A DNA stretch of 64,000 nucleotides from Mariniphaga sp. (GCA_024636975.1 JAGXGA010000029.1:186001-250000), one strand, 5' to 3'. Shown: positions 54,234 through 63,897, counted from the first letter of the stretch. The notes: generated by a model not told the origin, from the letters alone. Program-made: numbers and translations.

Positions 54234-54733
54234 GCCAGGAACAAAAAGGGATTAAAAATGCGATCCATCCGTCTTGAAAATTTCCTGACCGCTTCATAAT
54301 CTACTTTTGAATTGTTTTGTCTTGCAACTGAGGCCTTTCGTTTAATCAGTTTCTTCATAAAATTCATCCGGCTAAAATCAAAGCTGCCACTGAAAATCGC
54401 AGTTGATTTAGCAGCAATCCGCAATTCTTCCGGATAGGCATCTAAAAGCTGTTTGCTTGCTGCCTCGCCTTCTTCCTTGCAGCAAATAAATAATCCCAGT
54501 TCCTTGTCTTGCAGTTCATCAAGATTCCTTGAACAAAAAGTCTTCACTCTTTTGTGGATTTGACCAGCACGAATTGAGCCTCCTATAATAATACGATGAG
54601 AGCTTGCAATTGATGGATTGGGTTCCCTTTTAAGGTTTACAAGTGTGGTGTTTTCTCCGAGGTCTTCCTTCATTTTCGCTGCAATGATTTCTGTGCATCC
54701 ATGACTGGTGGCATAAACGATAAGTGTCTTCAT
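54230..54733 (-). CDS. Flavodoxin-domain protein (HemG-like)
   Basis: The 167-residue protein begins KTLIVYATSHGCTEIIAAKM, the phosphate-binding loop of a flavodoxin fold, with IIIGGSIRAGQIHKRV further on. It resembles menaquinone-dependent protoporphyrinogen oxidase (HemG) and flavodoxin-like proteins. The long basic C-terminus (KKLIKRKASVARQ) is not typical of plain flavodoxin. FMN binding is likely and the substrate uncertain. It is divergent from an FAD/NAD reductase gene, a possible electron partner. Confidence 0.8.
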   Translation of the reverse strand: MKTLIVYATSHGCTEIIAAKMKEDLGENTTLVNLKREPNPSIASSHRIIIGGSIRAGQIHKRVKTFCSRNLDELQDKELGLFICCKEEGEAASKQLLDAYPEELRIAAKSTAIFSGSFDFSRMNFMKKLIKRKASVARQNNSKVDYEAVRKFSRRMDRIFNPFLFLA

Positions 54734-54885
54734 TATTTAATTGTTTTTTGGCTCAATAAAAATTTATGGCCCTTTATAATTCTGATTCGTGAATAAAATT
54801 ATTCCATTAAACCGAACAATTGTGTTAAAAATCGGTTAATTCTCTAAAAAAACCGGTGAAATAAGATACTCAAATGTCTTTTATT

Positions 54886-54893
54886 TACTTTTG
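54886..54893 (+). promoter_or_regulatory. -7 element TACTTTTG before the FNR-like reductase gene
   Basis: TACTTTTG matches TAnnTTTG and lies 37 bases before the ATG at 54931. No TTG partner at the usual distance is evident. Confidence 0.5.
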
Positions 54894-54930
54894 ATGCTAA
54901 TTTTGAATTTTATATTATTTACATAACAAC

Positions 54931-55611
54931 ATGACAATAGAAATGAAACCTGAGGTACAAATAAATACCAATTACTATAGCGTTCAGAAAATTAAAAATT
55001 TAACCGACAGTACATTTATCCTGCAACTTCCTAAGTGCAGATTTAAATTTGATGCTGGACAGCATATATCCCTATCAATAGCAGGAGATTACCAAAGCCG
55101 GGAATATTCAATATACAGTGCAGAAGATGCATCCAATCTGGAACTCCTGGTAAAAGAGGTTGAAGGAGGCTATTTTTCACCTAAATTAAAACATTTGAAA
55201 ATTGGTAATCAGGTAGAAATTCACGGACCTTTCGGCAGATTTTGCCTTGATACAAAAAAATTAAATACCCATCAGCATGTATTTATAGCAAGTGGTACTG
55301 GCATTGCTCCTTTCCACAGTATGATTAAAACGTATCCCGGATTAAATTACCGGATTATACATGGTGTAAGGCTTGCTGAGGAAGCTTATGACCGGGAAGA
55401 GTATGAACCCGGCAGATATTATCTGTGTACTTCTCGCGATACATCGGGTGATTATAAAGGACGACTTACCGGTTATCTGCAGGAAGCTACATTTGAAAAT
55501 AATTCCTGCTTCTATTTATGTGGCAACAGCGATATGATCTTTGATGCTATGGAAATTCTAAAAGAAAAAGGGTTCAGCCGTGACGATGTAAACGTTGAAG
55601 TTTATTTCTGA
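54931..55611 (+). CDS. Ferredoxin-NADP reductase-like FAD oxidoreductase
   Basis: The 226-residue cytoplasmic protein has the FAD-binding barrel motif REYSIYSAE near residue 53, GGYFSPKLKHLKIGNQVEIHGPFGRF, and the NAD-binding part SGTGIAPFHSMIKT with a C-terminal CGNSDMIFDAMEILKEKGF and VEVYF. It transfers electrons between NAD(P)H and a carrier. A flavodoxin-domain gene is divergent from it, but pairing is only suggested. Its end overlaps upp by 10 bases, convergently. Confidence 0.88.
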   Translation: MTIEMKPEVQINTNYYSVQKIKNLTDSTFILQLPKCRFKFDAGQHISLSIAGDYQSREYSIYSAEDASNLELLVKEVEGGYFSPKLKHLKIGNQVEIHGPFGRFCLDTKKLNTHQHVFIASGTGIAPFHSMIKTYPGLNYRIIHGVRLAEEAYDREEYEPGRYYLCTSRDTSGDYKGRLTGYLQEATFENNSCFYLCGNSDMIFDAMEILKEKGFSRDDVNVEVYF

Positions 55612-56276
55612 TTCATTTTAGAATCCACTTTTTCACCATAAGCTAAGTCTCCGGCATCACCAAGGCCGGGAGAAATATATGATTTGGGGGTCATGCCTTC
55701 ATCGATGGCTCCCAGCCATAAGGTAACATTTTCAGCAGTTATGGCTTTTGAAACATAGTCGACTCCTTGTTTGCTTGCAATAATCGAAACCAGGTGAATA
55801 TGAGAAGGTGTTCCTTTACTAAAAAGTGCTTCATAGCCAATTTCCATCGATTTGCCTGAAGCCAGCATGGGATCTGAAAGAATCACTACTTTTCCATCGA
55901 GCAGTGGGGAGGCCATGTATTCAAATTCTATTTCAAATTCTCCGCTTTCATTATACTTCCGGTAGGCAGAAATAAAACAATTTTCGGCACGATCCATAAT
56001 TTTAAGCAACCCATTGTGCATGGCCAGACCTGCCCTTAAAATTGTAGCCAGAACCGGTTGTTTTTCAAGTTTAGGAACTTTTGCAATGCCTAAAGGAGTA
56101 GTAACTTCTCTTACTTCATAATTAAGCTCTTTGCTAATTTCGTATGCAAAGAGTTCTCCCAGGCGATACATATTTTCTCTGAACCGAAGCGGATCTTTCT
56201 GGACATTAACATCCCTGATTTCAGCCAGATATTGGTCGATTATGGAATGATTATTACCTAAAACTTTAATTTCCAT
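55602..56276 (-). CDS. upp: Uracil phosphoribosyltransferase
   Basis: The 224-residue enzyme salvages uracil with PRPP to UMP. Visible motifs are TILRAGLAMHNGLLK, MASPLLDGKVVILSDPMLASGKSM (the PRPP loop) and SPGLGDAGDLAYG at the C-terminus (uracil binding). Length is normal. It is convergent with the reductase gene (10-base overlap), so neither gene can have its own terminator between them. Confidence 0.95.
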   Translation of the reverse strand: MEIKVLGNNHSIIDQYLAEIRDVNVQKDPLRFRENMYRLGELFAYEISKELNYEVREVTTPLGIAKVPKLEKQPVLATILRAGLAMHNGLLKIMDRAENCFISAYRKYNESGEFEIEFEYMASPLLDGKVVILSDPMLASGKSMEIGYEALFSKGTPSHIHLVSIIASKQGVDYVSKAITAENVTLWLGAIDEGMTPKSYISPGLGDAGDLAYGEKVDSKMNQK

Positions 56277-56542
56277 TTTTTCAAAAATTGTTAATCTTAA
56301 TATTACTGTCCATTATTGACTTCCTCGAACAGAATCCCTCATGCAATCGTTACAATGGTGGTTTTGTAATTTTGCCGTGCAAAAATGGGAAATTTCATTT
56401 AAAAAAAAGCAATGAATGCACCATTCATTTCAATTGACAAAAAAGATGTCACATTCAGGATTCTTCATTTCCCATTTATTGAAAAAACATGATTATTTTT
56501 AGGGTTATAAAATTACTTATTCCAGCAACTGACAATTGAAAA

Positions 56543-58468
56543 ATGAGATTATCAAACCGGGCAATTCTTTTATTAATTATTTGTTTTGCAGCTGTTCTTC
56601 GCTTTTATCAGTTTTTGGAAATACCTTTTATGCATGATGAGTTCAGTGCAGTTTTTCGTACAAATTTTGATTCATTTCATGAACTTATAGAAAAGGGAGT
56701 TAAACCAGACGGCCATCCGGCAGGAATACAGGTTTTTCTAAATTATTGGATTAAAATTTTCGGAAGTACCGAATGGGTGGTAAAATTACCCTTTGCAATT
56801 ATGGGTGTTTTATCCGTATGGCTGGTTTTTCTTGTTGCGGGAAGGTGGTTCAATGAAACAGTTGGTCTTATATCTGCTGCTTTTTTATCCAGCATCCAAT
56901 ACACAATCATGTACAGTCAGATTGCCAGGCCCTACATCAGCGGGTTGTTTTTCTCTCTTCTGATGGTTTATTACTGGTCAAAACTGTTGGACCCATCCGA
57001 AAAAAAATTCTGGAATAATGGCTTGCTATATGTGCTGGCATCGGTGTTATGTGCCTATAACCATCATTTCAGCCTGCTTTTTGCTGCCCTGGTCGGTTTA
57101 AGCGGAATCTTTCTGATTCCTAAAAAATATTTGCTCCGTTACACCCTATGCGGAGTATTAATTTTGATCCTTTACATCCCCCATCTTGGCATTTTTATGA
57201 ACCAGTTCAAAACAGGTGGTGTAGGTGGATGGCTTGCCAAACCTGAAAACTCATTTTTATTGGATTACCTGTATTACATTTTCAATTATTCTCTTATTTC
57301 AATTTTTCTTGCAATAGGATTGGTAATTTTTGGTCTGATTTATATCAGGAAAAGCAGTATTAAAGTTCGAACCTATATCTTATTTGCTGCCTGGTTCCTG
57401 GTACCGCTTTTGACCGGTTTCTGGTATTCAAAAAATATTAATCCCGTATTGCAGTATTCCGTATTAATATTCTCATTTTTTTCCCTTTTATTTGTATTGT
57501 TCGGTCACATTCCAAGACAAACCATTAAGACCAACCTTGTAATTGTGCTTGTTATTCTGTTTGTAAATGGTTATTCTTTAATTGTTGAAAGAAAACATTA
57601 CACCCTCTTTTATAATTCTTCATTCGAGAGAATAGTTACCGATTTTATTCATGCAAAAGATAATTTCAGTAATACATTAACTGTAATCGATTCACATAAA
57701 AAAATTACCCGCTATTATCTTCAAAAATATGATGCAGACTCTACTTTTACCTGGTTCGATTCATTCGGGGATGAAGCTGAATTCATAAAATTCCTCAAAC
57801 AGAAAAGCCAGACAAATGAGTATTTATATTTTGGAGCATTGTCTTCAAACAAGCCCAATACCATACCCATAATCCGGCAGTTTTTTCCTGTAATGGAAAC
57901 AGAGAATAACTATTTTCTTGGTTCAACGTACCTGTTCTCTAAAAATGGAGAGAATGACAGGAAGTTTATATCAAACTATGATTTTGAAGGATCGGCCCCG
58001 GAAGGATGGAGTTCAGTAAACAGTGAGAAAATAGTTGATACGAAGGGATTTCACGATTCATACTCTTATCTGATGGATAGCCTGACAGAATGGTCGCCAA
58101 CATTTTCTATCCCGGCAGGCCAGGTGATTACTCATGAAAACAATTACATCGATGTATCAGTAAGAGCAAAAACAGATACGGATGTTTCTGAAATTTTACT
58201 TATTACCACCCTGGAGTCAGAAGATGGGGTGGTTCATTTCAGCGGTGCAGATTTCAGATCATTCATAAATCAAGGGGTTGATTCTACGGAATGGATAACT
58301 GTATACCATTCGCTGAAACTTGCAGATATCAATTTAGATTACAGCAGTTTAAAATTAAATGTGTTTGTCTGGAATAAAGGAAAAAATACGTTTCTTATGG
58401 ATAACTTCAGGATAAAAGTCCGTGACGGAAACCCATATGTCTACGGGTTGTATGAAAAGATTCCTTGA
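56543..58468 (+). CDS. Membrane glycosyltransferase (PMT/ArnT-like) with C-terminal beta domain
   Basis: The 641-residue protein has about ten membrane helices between residues 5 and 355. The opening PFMHDEFSAVFR holds the Asp-Glu of the GT39/ArnT/PMT group, and FGSTEWVVKLPFAIMGVLSVWLV follows. Such enzymes use lipid-phosphate sugars at the periplasmic face. After a soluble region, residues about 475-641 look like a CBM-type beta-sandwich (NYDFEGSAPEGWSSVN to FLMDNFRIKVRD). The donor and acceptor are unknown. It is convergent with a cluster of deacetylase and acetyltransferase-like genes. Confidence 0.82.
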   Translation: MRLSNRAILLLIICFAAVLRFYQFLEIPFMHDEFSAVFRTNFDSFHELIEKGVKPDGHPAGIQVFLNYWIKIFGSTEWVVKLPFAIMGVLSVWLVFLVAGRWFNETVGLISAAFLSSIQYTIMYSQIARPYISGLFFSLLMVYYWSKLLDPSEKKFWNNGLLYVLASVLCAYNHHFSLLFAALVGLSGIFLIPKKYLLRYTLCGVLILILYIPHLGIFMNQFKTGGVGGWLAKPENSFLLDYLYYIFNYSLISIFLAIGLVIFGLIYIRKSSIKVRTYILFAAWFLVPLLTGFWYSKNINPVLQYSVLIFSFFSLLFVLFGHIPRQTIKTNLVIVLVILFVNGYSLIVERKHYTLFYNSSFERIVTDFIHAKDNFSNTLTVIDSHKKITRYYLQKYDADSTFTWFDSFGDEAEFIKFLKQKSQTNEYLYFGALSSNKPNTIPIIRQFFPVMETENNYFLGSTYLFSKNGENDRKFISNYDFEGSAPEGWSSVNSEKIVDTKGFHDSYSYLMDSLTEWSPTFSIPAGQVITHENNYIDVSVRAKTDTDVSEILLITTLESEDGVVHFSGADFRSFINQGVDSTEWITVYHSLKLADINLDYSSLKLNVFVWNKGKNTFLMDNFRIKVRDGNPYVYGLYEKIP

Positions 58469-58487
58469 AGCATATGCGATCCTGTAT

Positions 58488-59603
58488 TCAAGTGAATGCC
58501 CGATCGCCATCACCATCATGAAATTCGTAGTTTCCGGTACCGGGAATATCAAATGAACTATATATTTTCTGACCTGTAGCTTTAATATACAGAAACGGAA
58601 ACTTATGGGCTAAAAACTTTTTGGCTATCCCATTGTGGTAAACAGTAAGCATCTCAAGCTTGTGCTTCGTGGTAAAAGCTTTTAAAAAATCAGCCATTTC
58701 AGCCTCAAATTGAGGCGGCAACCAGAAAAAAAGTGTCTTTAAATGCCCTTCACGTACCGAAAACAGTGAAACTCCTGCCAGTTCTTTGTTGTGGAATAGT
58801 TTCACAGTCCGGTAATAGAATGAATCTGAGCAGGCAGAAAATGGGTACTTATTTTTATATTTCCGGTTGTTTTCTGAAATCCACGGTGAATCCAATATCC
58901 AGCTTATTACCTTTTCCTCACTATGAAAAAAATAATTTTTACCGAAACTCTCAATAAACCTAAAGCTCTCTTCATCTGGCTTTTCTAACAATTCAAAGCT
59001 GGTGTTTTCAGGTTTTCGGTATCGGTAAAATAAAATCATGAGCCTGGAAATAATTCCTGCAAAAAAATCACTCAGCTTAAAAAACCGTTTTACAACTGTA
59101 TTTTTTGTAGCCAGTGGAACCAATCTGGAAGTTTTTGCAAACAGGTATCCTCTTGCTCCTTCAAATTGGTGAACGGGCTTAAACCAACCTGTTTTCAAAT
59201 ACAAACTTTCTGATTCCGGAGCATAATTGGTAAACATTAACCGTCCTTCCCAGGTGCTATAAGCTTCTTTCAACAGGAGCTGCGAAAGTCCTTTTCGCCT
59301 GAATTCAGGATCAACCCAGCTGCCACTGCACCAGCCAAACCGTATATTTTTATTCTCAACAAATACCACCCCGGCAAACAAACTTCTGAAAGCCACCAAA
59401 TTCCTATTGAGCAGAGCGAGCAAAAGGACCACATCTTCAGGATTTCCATGCGGATTATCGATGTACGAAGCGGTACGGGAAGGTGTAATGGGTACTGTTG
59501 AAAACTGTCGGTACAGGTCACTCCGGCAAAATGTTTCCAGTTCACCCAACCGAATTTTTATAATTTCCGGATTCAATGTGTCACTTTTTCTTTCCCTGTC
59601 CAT
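58488..59603 (-). CDS. GNAT-fold acyltransferase-like protein
   Basis: The 371-residue protein has a GNAT-like core: GWCSGSWVDPEFRRKGLSQLLLKEAY gives the acetyl-CoA-binding loop, then YLKTGWFKPV. A second domain of about 170 residues follows and may be another degenerate GNAT fold. Cytoplasmic; substrate unknown, probably a sugar or lipid intermediate of surface polysaccharide. The start overlaps the end of the deacetylase gene upstream by 31 bases. Confidence 0.8.
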   Translation of the reverse strand: MDRERKSDTLNPEIIKIRLGELETFCRSDLYRQFSTVPITPSRTASYIDNPHGNPEDVVLLLALLNRNLVAFRSLFAGVVFVENKNIRFGWCSGSWVDPEFRRKGLSQLLLKEAYSTWEGRLMFTNYAPESESLYLKTGWFKPVHQFEGARGYLFAKTSRLVPLATKNTVVKRFFKLSDFFAGIISRLMILFYRYRKPENTSFELLEKPDEESFRFIESFGKNYFFHSEEKVISWILDSPWISENNRKYKNKYPFSACSDSFYYRTVKLFHNKELAGVSLFSVREGHLKTLFFWLPPQFEAEMADFLKAFTTKHKLEMLTVYHNGIAKKFLAHKFPFLYIKATGQKIYSSFDIPGTGNYEFHDGDGDRAFT

Positions 59604-60547
59604 TTTCTCATGAAAAAATAAACGATTTCCCCTTTCAGGTTATTTATAAAATCACCCGCCTGCTCCACCGGATATCGCTGCAGGTGTAGGTTTAATGAAT
59701 CTTTTTTTATCCCTGCAGTACCAAATGTAATGTCACATATAGCTTCTCTCCCGATTGTTGCATACACTGAAGCAGGTACTCCGGAATCAGTATAAGGAAA
59801 CGAAAAAGCCCTTATTTTAGGATTAACAAGTTGTTTTACCCTGGCCATGCTTTCCTTAACTTCATTAATTTGTTCTGCCTCTGAAATCTCCCAGAATTCG
59901 GGATGCTTGTGACTGTGGGCTCCAATGGAAAACCCTTCAGAAGCCAGTTTTCTGACCTGCCCCGATGTCAGATAAGGTTTTTCACGGGCCAGAAAATCAT
60001 TAAAGCTGATTCCCAGCATCCGGGCAACATCATTTAATAGCTTCTCCTGAAAAATAGTTGCCTGTAAAATCTTTTCTCCGGCAAGATTATTTTGCTCCAG
60101 GTATTTTTTTGTTTTAACGTCTGGTTTATCGCGCAGCCTGCTCAGAATAAGGCTGGCTTTATATCTGTGGAACAACTCTTTGTTATCGATAAATGCAGTA
60201 TTGAGAAAAAAAGTGGCAGGTATACCTTTTCTCAAAAGTATGGGGGCTATCACATCGGCACACTGGCGCAATCCGTCATCGAAACTCAGGTGAACCGTTT
60301 TTTTGTCAGTGCAACCCTTAGAAACAATTTCTTCAAGTCCAACTACATTAAAATGTTGAAGATAAAAATCCAGCTCCTTCTCAAACTGCGCTACGTTACG
60401 GTAACGGTAGTTGAGAATATATGGCAGCTTTTCATCGCTCACCACATGGTAAAAAGGAAGGAAACAGGGAATGCGCCGGTTTAGAACCCAGTTATCAGGC
60501 ATTATACCGGCAATGCCCCGGCTTAGGTTACGGGGAATTTTTTTCAT
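59573..60547 (-). CDS. Polysaccharide deacetylase (NodB/CE4 type)
   Basis: The 324-residue product starts at ATG 60547, chosen because it overlaps the preceding stop as ATGA; an ATG at 60568 gives 7 more residues. The CE4 motifs are visible: VHLSFDDG (metal and base Asp-Asp), FSIGAHSHKHPEF (metal His) and AFSFPYTDSG. It would remove acetyl groups from a polysaccharide or precursor. No signal peptide is evident. Confidence 0.87.
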   Translation of the reverse strand: MKKIPRNLSRGIAGIMPDNWVLNRRIPCFLPFYHVVSDEKLPYILNYRYRNVAQFEKELDFYLQHFNVVGLEEIVSKGCTDKKTVHLSFDDGLRQCADVIAPILLRKGIPATFFLNTAFIDNKELFHRYKASLILSRLRDKPDVKTKKYLEQNNLAGEKILQATIFQEKLLNDVARMLGISFNDFLAREKPYLTSGQVRKLASEGFSIGAHSHKHPEFWEISEAEQINEVKESMARVKQLVNPKIRAFSFPYTDSGVPASVYATIGREAICDITFGTAGIKKDSLNLHLQRYPVEQAGDFINNLKGEIVYFFMRKWTGKEKVTH

Positions 60548-61470
60548 CCTGAATTCTTTTTTATCCATTTTAGGAACACCGGTAGTCTGTTAAACTTCAT
60601 TTGATAATAAACTTCCGGTGTTGCCCCAAATCCTTCAAAGAAACGAGAAATTCCAGGCAGCATGGAGCCTTCGAAATCAAGTACCAGGTTATTATTGGCA
60701 CTTACTTCCAAAAAATGGTTTATCAGCATAAACATAGCCCTTCCCTCCTTTCCCACTGGACTGGAAACAGCATTCATATATATCACCCGCTCTTTCCACC
60801 GACAGAAAAAAACAGCAGCGCACAATTCATTTTCATTTGAATACACACCGGCAATTTCCCCGAACCCTTTGTACTGCGCGTAGGCAATCAAACTCTTTAA
60901 TGTTTGCAGCTGAAATGCTGAAAGCTTTACCTGTGAATTTTTCTGCTTGAACAACATAAAATCCTCAAGCCTGATTCCCTCCACATAATTCAACTGATTG
61001 GTTTGGGCCCGGGCAATGTTACGTTTAGTATTCTTAGAAAAAACTGATGCAAGAATATCATATTCTGTGCCCAGGTGAAGTAAAAAATTATTCCTTGACA
61101 CAAATTGAAGATCGTTATGGTTCTTTAAAGGCAGGTTTAATGAATTGATCTGGATATCGGAATAGCTAAATAAACGCATGCTATAGTTATAAAATTCGGC
61201 AGCAATAGTGGCAGGTGGCGGAGGAAAAATCCCGAGCTGCTGACAGTAAAGAGGCTGATACAAATAGCGGATGCCAAATTTTTGCTTAACAGGCAGTGGC
61301 ATAATGAATTCATAGTCATCCCATACCAATGCATCCCATATAACGGCAGTCCGGTCCAGAAACCAGGTAGTGGCATACACCCGCGAATTGAATGCAACCT
61401 CAATGCATTGATTCCATTTCGTGTAATCAATATCGCCGTGCTTTAAATATCTTAAACTACTTTTTTGCAT
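60544..61470 (-). CDS. FemAB/GNAT-superfamily acyltransferase-like protein
   Basis: The 308-residue product starts at ATG 61470; a TTG at 61482 in the same frame is less likely. The sequence fits the FemAB/BioF2-like arrangement: an N-terminal half with FIMPLPVKQKFGIRYLYQPLYCQQLGIF, then NTKRNIARAQ and a C-terminal half ending NNLVLDFEGSMLPGISRFFEGFGATPEVYY. Members attach acyl or amino-acyl groups to cell-surface polymers. Both ends overlap neighbours (14 and 4 bases), showing one operon. Confidence 0.8.
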   Translation of the reverse strand: MQKSSLRYLKHGDIDYTKWNQCIEVAFNSRVYATTWFLDRTAVIWDALVWDDYEFIMPLPVKQKFGIRYLYQPLYCQQLGIFPPPPATIAAEFYNYSMRLFSYSDIQINSLNLPLKNHNDLQFVSRNNFLLHLGTEYDILASVFSKNTKRNIARAQTNQLNYVEGIRLEDFMLFKQKNSQVKLSAFQLQTLKSLIAYAQYKGFGEIAGVYSNENELCAAVFFCRWKERVIYMNAVSSPVGKEGRAMFMLINHFLEVSANNNLVLDFEGSMLPGISRFFEGFGATPEVYYQMKFNRLPVFLKWIKKNSG

Positions 61471-62785
61471 TGTTCCACTCAAAACCTAATTCATTCATCT
61501 GCATGAAAACTTTCCTGTATCCTTCCCATTCTCCCTGGTCATTCAGTGTTTCGTTATGCCAGATATATGAAAAAGTTCCTCCAACCTTTTGTACTTCCTC
61601 CATCAGGTTCCTTATTTCTTCCGCTGCCTTCTGAGGAGTTAACTTCAAATAATCTTTTAAAGTTACATCCATTACCTGGAACGGTACGATCATTAATGAT
61701 GTTGCCGATTCCTTTTTTAGGTCATAAAAAGGGAAAGGAGTACAGATTCCTGCCCTGAAACCTGTATGTGAAGGATACCCCATTGTATAATCCTCAACAA
61801 TATCAGTTTTCAGCAGGTTACGGTAAATTCGGGGAAACCTTAGTCGCAAAAAGTGCTGGCGGCTTTTTTTAATTTCCTTTCCGGTTATTTGTTGCAACCG
61901 GTTAATTTCTACAATCACCTTCTTCTTGTTTTTCTTTTTTGCTGAAGAAAAAGACGGGTGAATACCCACATCATACCGGAAAGAAATACTGCGGATAAGA
62001 TTCTGCAGGTATTTATTTTTCCATGACAGGTTTTTATCATACTGCTTGTAATTCCCCAATAAAAAGAAGAAAATTACCTTGTCTTCGTTTCCTTCAAATA
62101 CCTGATCTATGAATTCATATGTATCGTAGGCATCCTTTTCCCTGCCCATCCAAACCTTCATACGGGTTCTTAGTTCAGAAATATTTCCCTGTACTGCAGA
62201 TTTTGCCACAGCCCCCAGGCTGCGCAGCAGTCCTTTATGTGCATAAGCCCATGCATTATCGATATCAATTGTTGGCTTGAATTGGAACTGCGGTTCCGGA
62301 ATCTCCAGTTCAGGATGTTTCTCTTTCAGTTTCTCAGCTATCATGCGTGCCCAGATATTTACCACCGGCTTTTTAAGCAGGCCGTACTTTTCAAGAATGC
62401 ATTCCTCTGCTGGAAATCGTTTGAACTTATCTGTTTCAAACTGAAGGTATTCTTCGTAACGGCTAACCAGGTAAAAAGCAGCGGCAAAGGGATCAAAAGG
62501 AAATATTGAATCGGATGAACTTTCGAAAAAATATTTTTCACCATTGTACCATACAGGTCGTATATCAGGCTGTATAATTGCCTTACAGTGCAGGAAACGA
62601 TGTGGTTTTATATAAAATTCCAGGCCAAATCTTTCGTAAGAATAATTGATTTTGGGTAAGTTTGATTTCAAAAACCTGTTTGACTTTGTAGTAAATGATA
62701 CTTCATTCCGTAAAATAGTCGTAAAAATTAACCGGAAAACATATTCAATGCGTGGATTTAAATTATCGGAATATATTAATACCAT
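61457..62785 (-). CDS. Polysaccharide deacetylase-like protein with DUF7033-type N-terminus
   Basis: The 442-residue protein has an N-terminal region of about 170 residues, and a C-terminal deacetylase-like barrel beginning FKPTIDIDNAWAYAHKG, where DID replaces the usual DDG motif. YDVGIHPSFSSAKK provides the histidine, and GFRAGICTPFPFYDL follows. The same two-part design is found in Bacteroidota surface polysaccharide operons. It starts 10 bases after radC and its end overlaps the FemAB-like gene. Confidence 0.85.
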   Translation of the reverse strand: MVLIYSDNLNPRIEYVFRLIFTTILRNEVSFTTKSNRFLKSNLPKINYSYERFGLEFYIKPHRFLHCKAIIQPDIRPVWYNGEKYFFESSSDSIFPFDPFAAAFYLVSRYEEYLQFETDKFKRFPAEECILEKYGLLKKPVVNIWARMIAEKLKEKHPELEIPEPQFQFKPTIDIDNAWAYAHKGLLRSLGAVAKSAVQGNISELRTRMKVWMGREKDAYDTYEFIDQVFEGNEDKVIFFFLLGNYKQYDKNLSWKNKYLQNLIRSISFRYDVGIHPSFSSAKKKNKKKVIVEINRLQQITGKEIKKSRQHFLRLRFPRIYRNLLKTDIVEDYTMGYPSHTGFRAGICTPFPFYDLKKESATSLMIVPFQVMDVTLKDYLKLTPQKAAEEIRNLMEEVQKVGGTFSYIWHNETLNDQGEWEGYRKVFMQMNELGFEWNNAKK

Positions 62786-62795
62786 AACAGCCTGT

Positions 62796-63494
62796 TTAAT
62801 TCAACATTCCTTCATCGGCAAAGCTAATATAGCGGTTTTGCCCGACAATGATGTGATCGAGTACCGCGATATCCATAAAATCGGCCGCTTGTTTTATCTT
62901 CCTGGTGATTTTCAGATCGGCATCAGAAGCTTCCATAGTGCCTGAAGGATGATTATGACAGAGAATTATTGAAACACCCATTTTTTCAAGGGCATTTTTC
63001 AAAATCAGCCTGACATCGATAATTGTTCCCGAAATTCCACCCTGACTAATTTTATAGTGGTCGATAATTTTATTGCCCCTGTCGAGCAAAAGCACCCAAA
63101 ACTCTTCATGGTTCAGGTCGCCCACCAAAGGAATAAAAAAGTCGGCGGCATCACGGCTGCATGTAATTTTCCGTTTAACAAACACTTCTGCCTCTTTCCG
63201 GCGTTTACCCAGTTCAAGAGCAGCTACAATCGATACTGCCTTTGCTTCCCCAATTCCGTTAAAAGTTTTCAGGAAATCGATTCCCATCCGCCCCAGATCA
63301 TTAAGGTTGTTGTTTACCGAGCTGAGAATTCGGCGGCTGAGTTCAACGGCGGTTTCGCTTAAATTCCCCGATCCGATAAGAATAGCTATCAGTTCGGCAT
63401 CGGATAAAGAACGTGCTCCATTGGCCAGTAGCTTTTCGCGGGGCCTGTCTTCAACAGCCCATTCTTTGATGTTCAGTTTTTTATATTCGTTCAT
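62796..63494 (-). CDS. radC: RadC-family JAB-domain protein
   Basis: The 232-residue product starts at ATG 63494; an upstream ATG at 63560 adds 22 unlikely residues. The N-terminal part has the RadC opening REKLLANGARSLSDAELIAILIGSG and a helix-hairpin-helix (FLKTFNGIGEAKAVSIVAALELGKR). The JAMM motif is visible as ILCHNHPSGTMEASDAD. A role in DNA repair is doubtful in recent work, so the biochemical role is open. It heads the minus-strand operon of deacetylase genes. Confidence 0.93.
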   Translation of the reverse strand: MNEYKKLNIKEWAVEDRPREKLLANGARSLSDAELIAILIGSGNLSETAVELSRRILSSVNNNLNDLGRMGIDFLKTFNGIGEAKAVSIVAALELGKRRKEAEVFVKRKITCSRDAADFFIPLVGDLNHEEFWVLLLDRGNKIIDHYKISQGGISGTIIDVRLILKNALEKMGVSIILCHNHPSGTMEASDADLKITRKIKQAADFMDIAVLDHIIVGQNRYISFADEGMLN

Positions 63495-63557
63495 ATTTTC
63501 GGAGTAGATATAAAAATAAGCATTTTCTCCGAAAAAACATATGTTAAAATTCAGGCA

Positions 63558-63590
63558 CAAAAAAAAGCCTCTCCGATTATGGAAAAGCTT
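63558..63590 (-). terminator. Terminator after rpsT
   Basis: On the minus strand AAGCTTTTCC pairs with GGAGAGGCTT (63581-63590 with 63565-63574) with two G-U pairs, and T7 follows. It lies about 25 bases after the rpsT stop and separates it from radC. Confidence 0.8.
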
Positions 63591-63614
63591 TCAATGTATC
63601 ATGAAAAAATCTTC

Positions 63615-63866
63615 TTACAAATTATTAACCTGCAAAGCCAGTTTCGACTTAAGGTTAGCGGCTTTGTTTTTATGAATGATATTCTTTTTAGCAAGCCTAT
63701 CAATCATAGAAGCAACAGAAGGGTAACTTTTTACGGCTTCTTCTTTATCGGTCTGACTGCGTAATTCTTTAATCGCATTTCTTGCTGTTTTGGCATAATA
63801 CTTATTTTGTACCCGCCTCTTCTCGTTTTGCCTTATTCTCTTTAAAGCTGACTTGTGATTTGCCAT
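63615..63866 (-). CDS. rpsT: 30S ribosomal protein S20
   Basis: The 83-residue basic protein binds 16S rRNA in the small subunit. The start [18 protein letters not shown] is the conserved S20 N-terminus, and [17 protein letters not shown] the C-terminal helix. The length is normal. It lies 31 bases after tRNA-Glu on the same strand, so both may come from one transcript. Confidence 0.97.
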   Translation of the reverse strand: MANHKSALKRIRQNEKRRVQNKYYAKTARNAIKELRSQTDKEEAVKSYPSVASMIDRLAKKNIIHKNKAANLKSKLALQVNNL

Positions 63867-63897
63867 TTCTTTCTTTTAATAACTTAAAAAACTTAAG

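Noticed and set aside
63073-63507. 144-codon plus-strand frame over radC
   Set aside because: It is the antisense shadow of radC, which has strong family motifs on the other strand.
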